Below, in pieces: positions 28,601-38,489 of a stretch of 60,000 nt of DNA (positions are counted from its first letter, which is position 1; each line of letters opens with the position of its first letter). The translations under genes were made by a program, and so were the position numbers. A model generated the notes under the pieces. That model searched no databases. It saw only the letters and a program-made list of their open reading frames with translations, and was not told the origin of the DNA. Origin of the DNA: Acanthaster planci (taxonomy: Eukaryota; Echinodermata; Asteroidea; Valvatida; Acanthasteridae); contig NW_019091395.1 in the NCBI RefSeq assembly GCF_001949145.1, positions 289,106-349,105 on the forward strand, written 5' to 3'.

Positions 28601-31600
28601 AACCCGCTATCAATAATCACACATGTTGGTTGACAAATTCAGACCAAGTACCTCACTGTCTGATTTGTAAGGCCTTCAATGGAAATTTATTTTCTCTTTA
28701 CTGCCAATGATCCCTTGGGGTCCTACTTTCAAACAACGTCTATGGTTTATTAATGATAATACCTCAGCCTGGATATTTGCAACGTGCTTCCGCCAGTCCT
28801 CACACGCCTTGACGTCAAACTTGCTCTTGATTTTGGTCACCTCTGATAGGCAAATAAATATTGACATAATCAACAATTAAATTGGTCACGAGTTCTAGCA
28901 CGGGAATGTTGGCAGCCTTGTGTAGCCTGTTTGTTGAAAGAGCTAACTTCCACAACTGGATTGTTGATGTAATTCAGTTGGTGTGCATTGTGGTCCTGGC
29001 CCCACCCAAATGGTACAAATCACTCCGTGATTCAGTTTTCAACTGAATGCGTACAAAATCAAAGTATGTGGAATCTAACATGCCAAAATGGAGCTGATGC
29101 TGTGTAGCCTAGCAACCAAGGAGACTCAACAAGTTTGCCAGTGGCATCCAACCCACCTGTTTCGTAACCCTGCAGGACCTCATTGAGCTTTTTGCGTTTC
29201 TGGATCATGTCCACATCACTGAGAATCTCCGGCAGGGCATCCAGCTCGTGCTTGGCAGCCCGAGTCAAATGCTCCAGCTCTTTCTGTCAGAAGAAACAAA
29301 TAACAATGATGGTAACTGGTAAGAAAACAGCACAAAATATGCAGGCTTGTGTGGATTTTCGCAATGCTCTCCGTTTCGGGTATGGAAGCCGTGTGCAAAT
29401 GAGAGAGGACATCTTGGGAGTAAATTTCATTATCGCAGAATTTAAATATGCATGAATCTTCATCGTCTCCTTGTGTGTGCTGATGACTAGACACAAGAGC
29501 TCCAATATCGCACGTGCACAGTGGTTTGCACATGCATTATGCACAGCGTAGGAGCTTGAGTTTCACCAGAATGAGCACAAGCCCATATTGCTCCTGTGTA
29601 TTAAAGCAGAGTGCAAAGGCAGATAACAAAAGCGCAGCAGAAGTGGGACTCGTTCTCTCTCTCTCTTTCGTCATCACTGTACGAGGTCTTGTGCAACAAG
29701 CCGGAACATGGCACATTAAGAAATCCAGCATTTCATAGGCAAGCATATGAGGGGGAACTCTTTTGAATCTAAAACAAGAGTTTTAAGTTGGTGCTTGAAT
29801 CCGTCGACCTCCCAGATTCAGAACTAGAAAAAAAATAAATTGCTTATTGGATCCACCAACCAACAGTTTACAAAAAAAGGTCCAAAAATAGTGTTTTTGC
29901 TCTGCTGTCCGGCCCATGGGAGGTCACGATTTCAATTTGGTGAGTTTTGGTCCCTTTTTTGGAGGGGTAGAACATTTTTTATTCCTTCCTCTGACTTGCA
30001 GACCCTTATTTGTTTTTCCTGAGACTATAGAAAATACCTTTTTGGGGGTATTTTTCTGTCCTCTAAAAAACATCTGAGCCCCCAATTGCCTAAGGTAAGG
30101 GGCATGTCCCTGGTCCATCTTCTTGCACTGCAGTGAATAACAGACACTGTTTGGGAATCGTTTCTTTCGTATCGGCTGAAGAGACCTTTGAGTGAAACGG
30201 AGGTACTGATGTGGGTATTTTGAGACACAGCCATTCATGTACATATCCCTTTCTCTTGATTAGAATGAAACATGAATTTGAGGTACACATGAATTTTCAA
30301 GTAATCTGATGTTGAGTTAACAAAAGTTTGCTGAGCAAACATTTGTAAGTTCCCTGGATTCTGATAGACTAGACCCGTGCTGATTTTAAACAACTAGTCA
30401 AGGGTAGATGAATCCTGTGACAATAGTAACGCCATCACTGGTCGCTTGCAGTGGCCCCCTTTAATGGCGATAAGCGTCATGGCGGTTTAAACTTACACAG
30501 CTTAATATTCTCCTGTGAAAATTTCTTACCAGCCTGCCCAGCACAGCTTTGGACTGGCGTAGCTTGAAACCGCACATGAAGAACACTGCCATGTAGGTGC
30601 TCACGGCCATAGCATCGGCCTAGAGGAGATAAGTGGACAGTTAAAAAACATGGATGAGAGTGCAATATGGCCAAGATGGCAAAGTGCCAGAGAGCTGCTA
30701 AGCAAGGAATTCACTACGCACAGAGGAAGACTTTCTTTTTTTCAACAGGTAACCGACCAACATCTCAGGCAATCTTTATTCTTTGTAACTGGTCCCCCTC
30801 TGTCTCTTCATATTCCTTTATGTTAACAACACCAGACCAATATCACATTGCAGAATACTTAATTGTGGCTGCTTTAAGGTGACGAGTCACACAGGAAATG
30901 CATCAGCAGGTTGGGCCAATCAAAGAAGATAACAACACGTTCAGATTAATAGACATTCTGAACACACGGCAGCGATGAAATCTGTGACGTAGAAAGGCAA
31001 CATTATCTGATCGGGCCTACCTCGACCAGATCTTGGGAGTCAACGGGGGTCACAATGCGCACCAGCTTGTCAAAGGTCCTGAGAGCAAGGTTGATCGTCC
31101 AGCGGTCATTCAGCATGACCTCGCTGGTGAAGGTGCCCGGGACGAAGGCATTGACCAGAGCGCACAGGACGCGACTGTCCACAAGGTCGTCCAGGCGCTG
31201 AAATCAATGTAACAGGCAAAACTCAAAATGACCACTGATGTTAAATTGTTTTTCACGTTGGGGGTTTGGCCCTCGACTGGTAATCACGACAATGTATACT
31301 CAACGTTGTCTGAGGGCTTGTGAAAAAATTCACGAGCTTACTCTGGTCGGATTCGAACCCCACAACCTCCTGCTTACTAGCGCAGCCAGTGCAAATACTG
31401 ATGTATAGAATATCTTGTACAACTACAGACCAAGGCCGTGTCCGAAATGGGCTTCCAGAGCTACGGCTAGGTCTATTGTCTGTGGGTCTCAACGCAATTC
31501 CAATGGAGCAAAGACCTAGACCTAGCTCTAGACAAGAGATTCGGATGCAGCCCAAGAGTGTAGGAGCCCACCTACAATTGTATCCACCCTGAGTTGAAGT

Positions 31601-34600
31601 ACACTCTCACAGGCAAAGGAATGACAGGTTGGTGGGAAGTTTTTCAACTGGATTCATTCAAAAGACCGTATATCCCTCGATGAATTGGTTGTGAGTACTC
31701 ACAGCAGGTCCACGCCAAATGTGCATAAACTTGTGCGTTTGTGCGGTAATTTCTCACCAAAAGTCCACAGTTTTCCTGTACAAAACACGCCCTCTCTTGT
31801 TCTCGCTCTGAGCGAATTACACCGTACTACATTACATCTCAATATGAACAAATCTGTACATCAATACGATATTGGTGACAGTTTCTGATGGTACAAGGAG
31901 TAACAGGCAGAGTGGTTTGGGGTTGTACAATGGTTAAACGACATACTGTAAGACTCCAGAATGTTGTCCTTCTCATAGCTGAGATAACAGTTTAAGCCAT
32001 TTCAAAATATCTTCCCCATCCAATGACAGACTTCATTGAAATTAAAAGCAAATGAAATGGCATTCATGTCTCGTATAACTGCAAATTTTCTCCCATTTGA
32101 ATGGCGTATATTGCAACTACCAACACCGATGATTCAAACGATCTAAAAATAGCGCATTACCTCCACATTCAGCTTCCTCCCTTCTCTTGTCGTCTGCAAA
32201 AAAGTAGAACACACAGAATGCAACCAGCGCAGGATGTGTTATAACATCTCATACATATTCATGCTAAACCATTTCACTGGCTCATATTTAAAGGCATCAG
32301 CAATGTCACCTGGAGCCAACAACCTAACTGCATGATGCACGTCCAAACTCAAGCCTGGCTGGTAATGTGGGCTCTTATGCTACGTCTGGGCTTTTGGCTT
32401 TGGCTAGCGACGACACACAAGTCTACTGGGGGTAATTGTAGCCAGTGTTTAGTGGCTTTCATGGCTGCATGCTTATTCTCTACCATAGCCAAAATATTTG
32501 GACGTTACAGCTTTCAGAGCTACAGCTATGTCAAGAGAGGGTTTGCATGGTAGCCATCTTGCAGGACAGATCTTTTATTCCACAGGGAAACCTCCTTTGT
32601 GCATACCCTGTGGAACAAAAGCAGTGGCCTGCAAGATGGCAGCCATGCAAACCCTCAATTGTAAGTGTATGGCCACGTATTTGCCACCACGAAAGACCTA
32701 GACTTTGACCAAACCATTAGATTGGGACACACAACCCAACTCTAAGCCAATTGTAGTACAATACCGTACTTCCATGTAGATAGTTCGGACACTCTAACAA
32801 CGCACCATTCATGATTCACGACAAACTTTCAGAGGGTTCATACTCAATAAGCCCCTTTCCTTGGCTGTATTTTTTCAAATTACATGTATACACATTCAAT
32901 TACAAAGTTTCAATCCTTTTTTGGATATATGATATGGCGTTGCTGTGCTACTCAAATCTGCACTCTTGTGGAGGCCTGTATTGTAGTGGGGTGCATCGTA
33001 TGTCAAAGTCCATCCATCACAAACAAATCACAAGCCATCCCGATGCAAGCCAAGTCCCAAGCTATTCCAAGGAAGTGTGGCAGAAGCATTCCATTTTCAG
33101 TGTTCATCCTGTTAATACTCGAGACTGGTGTTACGAAAGGACTCGGGACCGGACTTGTGAAAGGACTTGCGATGGACTCGACTCGAAGGGTGGGTTACAA
33201 GGTAATGCTTGAGCTGTCCCAAACCTTCAAGAGAGTGTTGACCATCTCCATGATGCAATCCTCCGGGCTGGGCTGGGGCCAGGACTTCTTGCTGGGCTTA
33301 AACTTCTTGCAGAAGTCTTCGCCTGGGTACTTGATGTGCAGCGGCCCCTTGACAGCTGTCACTGGCTCCGGTGGTTCCTAAATAGAAAGAGAGCATTACT
33401 AATCATGTGTTCATTTAATAGTAACTGCAAATTCCACTCGATAGATCTCTCTCTTGGGATGTCATCTCCAAAGAAATTTACAACTGTGTATTCAGCGTCA
33501 TCAGGTGCATGCCCACACTGAGGGCAAATGTTCCGTAAAAGCGTGTGTGTTGATCCAAATATCTTCAAAATGCGTTTCTCAGTTTCCCCTGCAATGCTGA
33601 CTAACAAAACTGGTTGACCATATCCCACAATACATTGCAAAAAAAGGCTTCTCCACGACCTCTTGGTGGCGCACCATATTGTGAGTCACCCATATTTTCC
33701 TGCACTTTTGCAATTGCAGATTTCCAACTGAGTTAGTAGTTCACTCACGGGAGACGATGGGTGAGTTTCGGCGACCAAAGATGCCCCCCCAAAGCCGGAC
33801 AGCAGCGACTTATTATATTTCACTTTCTTCTTTTTCTTCTTCTCCGGAGGTGGTCTTGGAGTCCACTGAAAAAGGAACCAAAAATGGAAGACCAAAAGGA
33901 AAGGGTATGTGAGGAGTTGATTTATCAAAGTAACACGTCCTTTTCACTCTCTTCTTGGTGGTCCTGATTTTATACTGACGATGTATATGATCACAGAAAA
34001 TTGACTGGAGCAGGGTTTGAACCTAGGACCTCTGGAATACCTCTACAAACCTGGGACGCGGTGAACGGGGAATCACTCGGGAAGGATATGGTCCGTTTGA
34101 TGAAAACTATGAGATGAGGCTTGGTTTATCAACATTTTGCGATAAACTAGACATGCTATCTGATTGAAACGTGGTACATTACCATGCAGGTCCAAATAAC
34201 AACACTCTAGCATCTTTCTATGCTTACAAGTCTAGCATCAACATTTTGTACTTTAGCTTAGGTATGCAGGCATGTGTAGTTGTAAACCAACATTCCTTGC
34301 TAATAGACAAACAACCAGAGCCCTGACAAGAGGCCCAAATGGAGAGATTATTTTCGCCAAGAATGCTTGTTCGAGTAACGGGACAAGTTCCACGGGATTT
34401 CTGTGAGACAAATTCTGGACACATGATACGGAATGCATTTTTTTACGACAGTCTGAAAGATCCAGAGATTGGCCAACCTCGAAGGGCACCTCACAGAGGA
34501 TTTTATCGTCGCCGTGCATGAGGTACTCCAGCCGTTCCCAGGTGAACCAGATGTCGTGGGAAGAGAGTCGCCACAGCAAATCAAAAACCTTACCGACAAA

Positions 34601-36834
34601 AGAGGTGCAAAGACGAATAAAAGTTTGAATGTCACCAGCTGAAATTTATCTTACGCAACCAGCAGAGTCTTAATTCATCACATATTAATTTCTCTTTGAT
34701 AAACGTGCTCTATTTGAAGTGATAACATCACCACATTTTTGCAACCAACTTCTTTTTTAATTTGAAACAAAATTCTTCAAGTCAAATTTGTGAGGTTGAA
34801 GGTTAAAATGCTGTTTGTCTACTCACATGGTCAGCGTGTCTCATGGCAAAGAGTCGACAATCCACAAAAACATCATCTGGTATGACCTCTCTGTAAACAG
34901 TAAACAACACAACGACAAACATTGCATTTCAACATTGGTTTCTCAATGCAGTTTGTGTTACACAATAACCGTGGAAGGCAGACCCTTGCATAATTGCTCC
35001 ATTAGGCTGATCCTTTTCTGGAATCCGCCTTGAGCAGAAGCACCCCCTCACAGGTTGAAAAGAGCCAGGTTGGTTGGGAGTGTTCATTTTGTTGTTAGCA
35101 ATGCGACCGCAACACATGTATTTCGCAGGCATTTGTGAACTAGCTAAATGCAGTTCCCACCAAAGGAGCTTCCAAGTTCCATTGCTCCATTCCAGTGCCA
35201 CTGAAAACTGGGCCCTCTCTCGTTCCTGCTCTAGGGGGGAGGGAGAAACAGGATTGGACTTTTCTGTGTTTACACCAAAAGTTGCCTACTTTCCAAAACT
35301 TTGAGATGGGCGTGGCCTTTATCAAGACAACAGCACCCAGTCTTTATTGGTCAAAGAGCCACTTAATGCGTGCCTGCAACCTATGCATGAGAACACTACT
35401 ATAAGTCTTCAGCAACAGCTTCCAATTTCTGGTAGTCAGATTAGGCTATCCGCCCTGAGCTGAAGTGCACCATCAATAGGCGAAAGAAAGACAGGTGGTT
35501 ACGATCGGGTTCTTGCATGCGTTCAGCATGTACACAAAGACCATACATGCCGCAATAAATTGGTTACGCGTACTCAGCGTGCTCCACATTAAACGCGCAT
35601 ATACTTGCGCGCCTCATGGCGCGCCTATGCGGTGAGTACCAAAAACAACACGCCCTCTTTTGTTCCGCTCGGAGCGGATATCAACATATGTTAAGCTTTT
35701 ATGTCCCTGAATGATTGCATAAAGAACAGCCCCAGTTCAAGCATCTAAGTATGAGACTTTCCCGACAATACGGCACTTGTCCATTGCTGGGGCACTCCTT
35801 CAGGCAAGTTCACAGATGGCATGGAAGTGAACACGAATTGGAAATCGTGACATCAAATCCACTTTTTTTGCTGCGAATTCGCAGTTGAAGACATTTCAAC
35901 TTGAACAAAGTTTGCAAGAAATATTTCATGACGGCGGGGTTAATTTGGCTTCGCTTTCGTGTTTTGCCAGCCATTTGTAGTTTACTGACACTCACGACTC
36001 CTTCAGTTCCTTGACGATCCATTCCACCCTGGTCGTCTTCTGCTGCTGCGTCATCCCATCAAAGTTCTGTAACTTCTTGTTATCAATACCTGTCATGCCT
36101 AAAATTCATAAGAAATAAAATGATATGGAGAAAAGCTTAAGAAGAATGCAAAATTTGGAAAGAACATCTGCAATTAAAGAGTTGCAGATGTGGAACATGT
36201 ATTTGAGTCAGAATCTGAAAAAGAAATCATTTTATTCCCGGATAAGCAATTCTGTCAATGACAAGTCAAATCACATGTGGCTTTCATGTTTATGAAATAC
36301 TTTGAAGTATATAATTTCTTGCCATTTCTGGTCTTAACTCCCCCCAAAAACAATTTCAATTTTCCCCCAAAATTTGCTGAAAATTAAGCCCCCCAAATTA
36401 ACGTTGGTTGTTTCTGAGATCATGCACAGCTTTTCTTTAAAGCTTTGCCTGGAAATGGTATCAGCCAAATTACTACACTCCAACATATCTTTGCTTGAAA
36501 AACCTCCAGAATCCTCCAAACTGATTCATTGTATACATGTATGAAACTAACAAGGCATTTCTTGCTCTTTGAAATTATGTGAAAGTGGCATTGCTAAACC
36601 TGCCTGAATCCTACAAAATCCTCCAAAAACTCCTGGTGGATTTTGCAGGATCTGGGACTGGGAAAGCTGCAGTTAAGATCAAGGTGCCTTTCTTGATGAC
36701 TCACTCTGCAGCAGCATCTTGAGGTTGGTACCCTTCAGTAGATCCATGATCACATTGTTCATAAGCATGTTGTAGGGCTTGAGTCGCAGGTTCACCCATG
36801 ATGTGAAGCCGTTGATCCGCGTCCGCAGTGACAT
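13540..36834 (-). CDS. Calponin-homology-like plus ankyrin-repeat protein, 1088 residues, complete, family not recognised
   Basis: Twenty-six exons join in phase: 36705-36834, 35996-36098, 34827-34890, 34478-34588, 33749-33865, 33225-33377, 32161-32193, 31021-31197, 30530-30619, 29157-29283, 28763-28842, 27953-28011, 27660-27835, 26847-26923, 26454-26503, 25776-25971, 24776-24886, 19836-19935, 19300-19420, 18769-18922, 18269-18388, 16929-17224, 16108-16185, 15246-15409, 14096-14212, 13540-13802. The start has Kozak context CCACCATGT and an in-frame TAA 21 nt upstream. Residues 1-130 (GFTSWVNLRL, KTTRVEWIVKELK, HDIWFTWERLEYL) and 205-300 (DDLVDSRVLCALVNAF, WTINLALRTFDKL) look like two calponin-homology folds, joined by a linker with a lysine run. 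Residues 327-500 are unassigned. Residues 520-1000 hold ankyrin repeats (NSALHMAARNGHY, GSTLLHTAAYFGV, GNTPLH twice). A conserved-looking tail ends at residue 1088. Probably cytoplasmic or cytoskeletal (inference). The exon at 34478-34588 has the weakest acceptor. Confidence 0.85.
14424..14611 (+). repeat. MITE-like element, ccgccccgagc family, copy A
   Basis: Starts aatccgccccgagcagaagc and ends ggtccagctcgg, an imperfect inverted pair. The interior includes ggttgaaaagagcca and accaaaggagcct. Copies of the same element lie at 14859-15059 (opposite orientation) and 35023-35235, and a longer relative with the same ends at 31581-31818 and 35447-35680. It sits in a CH-ankyrin intron. Confidence 0.6.
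14859..15059 (-). repeat. MITE-like element, ccgccccgagc family, copy B (inverted)
   Basis: Reverse-oriented copy of 14424-14611. It begins ccgagcggaaccaagagagg and ends gcttctgctcaaggcggat, and includes ggctattttcaaccaatgag. Head-to-head placement of A and B within one intron could form a large hairpin. Confidence 0.6.
16227..16369. repeat. Short terminal-inverted-repeat element, gggcctgtttgtttc ends
   Basis: Left end gggcctgtttgtttctc pairs with right end gcgtgaaacaaacaggccc. The arms continue through ggatctggatctcagtcagtgatc-like sequence. About 143 bp, in a CH-ankyrin intron. The terminal sequence resembles PIF/Harbinger-type MITE ends, but no matching 3-bp target duplication is visible. 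Confidence 0.6.
17917..18232 (+). repeat. 42-bp minisatellite, about 7.5 copies
   Basis: The unit reads gtgggcggggcttactggat followed by yggttacacaccctcatgca, repeated head to tail with substitutions and one unit broken by an N at 18174. Forward-frame open reading frames across it are periodic and not genes. It lies in the CH-ankyrin intron immediately downstream (in gene orientation) of the 18269-18388 exon. Confidence 0.9.
21674..21792 (+). repeat. 119-bp inverted-end element, copy 1
   Basis: Starts ggctgcatccgaatctc and ends gtttcggacacggcc. Both arms contain agagcta..ctaggtct, so the element is an imperfect palindrome. A second copy in opposite orientation lies at 31434-31552. Both sit in CH-ankyrin introns. 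Confidence 0.6.
22031..22360 (+). repeat. tRNA-derived SINE, nearly full length
   Basis: The head carries a tRNA-like A-box (gtggccgagtggttaggg) and B-box (ggggttcgaatccagc), resembling a serine/leucine-type tRNA. The body contains ctctctccacccaggagt and aaatgggtacctgtgagg, and the tail ends gcgctttacaagtg then ttattattattt. This head-body-simple-tail layout is that of an RNA polymerase III SINE mobilised by a LINE. Confidence 0.8.
23515..23830 (-). repeat. G-rich 24-bp-class minisatellite
   Basis: Irregular tandem units are built on ggttagggttgggctcaggg. Some contain the telomere-like ttaggg word, but spacing is irregular, so this is an interstitial minisatellite and not a telomere. The 142-residue minus-strand frame rich in NPNLSPKP is the translation of the repeat. 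Confidence 0.75.
26311..26380 (+). repeat. 35-bp perfect direct duplication
   Basis: Two adjacent copies of a unit beginning tgataatcatgtacaacg and ending tttgtacaacatttc. The near-perfect identity suggests a recent event. It is in an intron just upstream of the 26454-26503 exon in window coordinates. Confidence 0.8.
28000..28380. repeat. Fold-back element copy with internal 12-bp minisatellite
   Basis: Contains acaagctactcaaactgcaa and a right end cgtcttgtgatggtctc, related to 6580-6836 and 32990-33190. Its interior from about 28250 to 28365 has expanded into about ten copies of a 12-bp unit (tgtctggtcttg). Mirror open frames on both strands are repeat artefacts. Confidence 0.6.
31434..31552 (-). 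repeat. 119-bp inverted-end element, copy 2
   Basis: Opposite-orientation copy of 21674-21792, starting ggccgtgtccgaaatggg and ending ttcggatgcagcc. A tRNA-like stretch with a B-box (ggattcgaaccc, read as its complement) lies just to the left near 31355. Confidence 0.6.
31581..31818 (+). repeat. MITE-like element, long variant, copy C
   Basis: Begins tatccaccctgagttgaag and ends ctctcttgttctcgctctga. It aligns through caaagg..gacaggtgg, gaattggttgtgagtactca and aaaacacgccctc with 35447-35680. Its ends match those of the 14424-14611 family, so both belong to one superfamily. Confidence 0.6.
32537..32656. repeat. 120-bp fold-back sequence
   Basis: Left arm gagggtttgcatggtagcc continues through atcttgcagg. 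The right arm is its near-perfect complement (ggcctgcaagatggc then agccatgcaaaccctc). The arms are about 30 bp with a roughly 60-bp spacer that contains a weaker inverted pair (ttccacaggg / ccctgtggaa). Confidence 0.75.
32990..33190. repeat. Fold-back element copy, gagtccatcacaagt family
   Basis: The right end acttgcgatggactcgactc matches the right end of 6580-6836. The interior shares caagccatcc and aagcrttc words with the copies at 6580 and 28000. It abuts the CH-ankyrin exon at 33225-33377 on the downstream side. Confidence 0.5.
35023..35235 (+). repeat. MITE-like element, ccgccccgagc family, copy D
   Basis: Starts atccgccttgagcagaagc. It shares ggttgaaaagagccaggttg and cccaccaaaggagct with 14424-14611 in the same orientation. 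It lies in the CH-ankyrin intron between exons 34827-34890 and 35996-36098. Confidence 0.6.
35447..35680 (+). repeat. MITE-like element, long variant, copy E
   Basis: Begins atccgccctgagctgaag and ends ttgttccgctcggagcggat, an inverted terminal pair of about 13 bp. It is homologous to 31581-31818. The internal palindrome gcgcgcctcatggcgcgc is absent from the other copy. Confidence 0.65.
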
Positions 36835-38489
36835 GGTGGAAACTGCTGGTCTTTACCCACAGGATAAAGATCCTTAAATCCCCAGTAGGCCTACATACGG
36901 TGTGGTTTTGAAAGCACAAGCTGCAAAGGATGTTCGTCAGTAGGCCTTGTTTTTCTAACAGCAATTCTCACTGTTTGCATTTTCTTATCCAGCTGAAATA
37001 CCATAAACATGTTAAATTTGGTTGAAAAGCGATCCTCTGGACATGCATGGTGATAATTCTACTTGACCTCAAGACTGAGGTTCTTGTTCAGCTTTTTAAA
37101 GTCATAAATGTTGGTTTTCAAATTTGGCAGAATGCCACTGTCAACAGTACGCTTATTACGGCCCCTACTCCCTGACGAAAGTTTATTCATCATGTTCATT
37201 GACACCCCAGACACCACTACTACCCACTTGGCCTATGCAATAAGGGAAGAGTTCCATGATACCGATGCAACTAATTTATTATTCCCCAGTACTACTTAGC
37301 CATCAGAATGCAAAGAAACGTCCAGAAAAGTCCGATTTAGGAAGGAAAAAACCAAGTTGTTTACTTAGAAAACACTTAGCCTAGCATTTTCCAGACCAGT
37401 CTCATATGACATAGGTTTTGTAAACAGGGTGTCAAGTGGCATTCATATCGATAGGCCTATGCAACTCTCTCCTGCAAGAGTACTTTAGAAACTGTGCTAG
37501 GGGTGGCTTGCCGCGGATAGGTTACTGTTCAAATTCAAGAATCAAGGACTGAAATCTTTCCGTTTAGCCCCTAATACAATACCATTCACATTTGTCTTCT
37601 TTGTGAACGTTTGTCACCGAGACAGGTCGAGACGTCGGACTGGTGATCGTGTATTATGGCAATGCATGGCAAGGTGCATTTCAAGCGGAGCGTCATTTCG
37701 TTGCATGGCAAATTGAAGTACGCGTGCGCACAAGCAAATCTTTCCTAATTACCTTATTTTTAAATGATTGTTTGGATAAAAGAAAACTTAGTTAATAATT
37801 TTAGCAGATTTAAAAATATGTAATTAAGTTATTATGAATATTTTTCATAAGTAAAACTACATAAATTACACAAATACTTGTTTTTGCTTTTGTAATATTT
37901 ATATGAGGCGACTAAGGCCACAACATGGCGGCCCCCAACATCACTTTATCTCGGCCTGTAGTGTTGCTACAATGCTAGCCTTGAAGTTTAAATGACCGGC
38001 AAAAACATTTGTATGATTGAGTTCAAATCTCATATTTGCTAAATAGAAGGAGTGTCTTTACGCACATGTGAAGTTTCAGCTCCGGCTAGGCTGCTGCTTG
38101 AGTTTTTGAGATGGGCTACCGTGCTTGTGCTGTGGGCGGCTACATCTACTACTACTAGTACTAGGCCTACATCATGATCTAAAAAATTAGGCATAACGTT
38201 CAGACGTTAGGCCTAGGCCGAACAGTTATGCTTAGTTTAACCATTTAACTTGCCTATGATGACACTTCAATTCACTACTGTAATCTTGTTTTTTCTAATC
38301 TTTCTTCCAACTCTTTCAACTAGATACACATAACATAAATTCTACGAAAAACCATCGGACCTGAGATGAGGACCTATGACGGTGGAAACTGTTCAGTTGG
38401 AATATAGGACTAGAATCTTTTCGTTGTTCTGCCCATGATCTTTTCTTAATTGTCAAGCTATATAATCCTGAATCTATGTCCGCTGAAAA
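36835..38489. promoter_or_regulatory. Divergent intergenic region, probable shared promoter of the CH-ankyrin gene and IFTAP
   Basis: The two start codons face away from each other across 1655 bp. Seen directly: caacatggcggc at 37921-37932, which fits the YY1 consensus CAANATGGCGGC commonly found at transcription starts, and gttgcatggcaaa at 37700-37712, which resembles half-sites of an RFX X-box. The left third (37370-37470) is shared with 46030-46260 and is therefore repeat sequence. Exact transcription starts cannot be read from sequence. Confidence 0.5.
37921..37932 (+). promoter_or_regulatory. YY1-type core promoter motif
   Basis: The string caacatggcggc matches the YY1 site often located just downstream of TATA-less promoters in animals. 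It lies 557 bp upstream of the IFTAP start codon, in a locally GC-richer patch. Function is inferred from the motif only. Confidence 0.35.
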
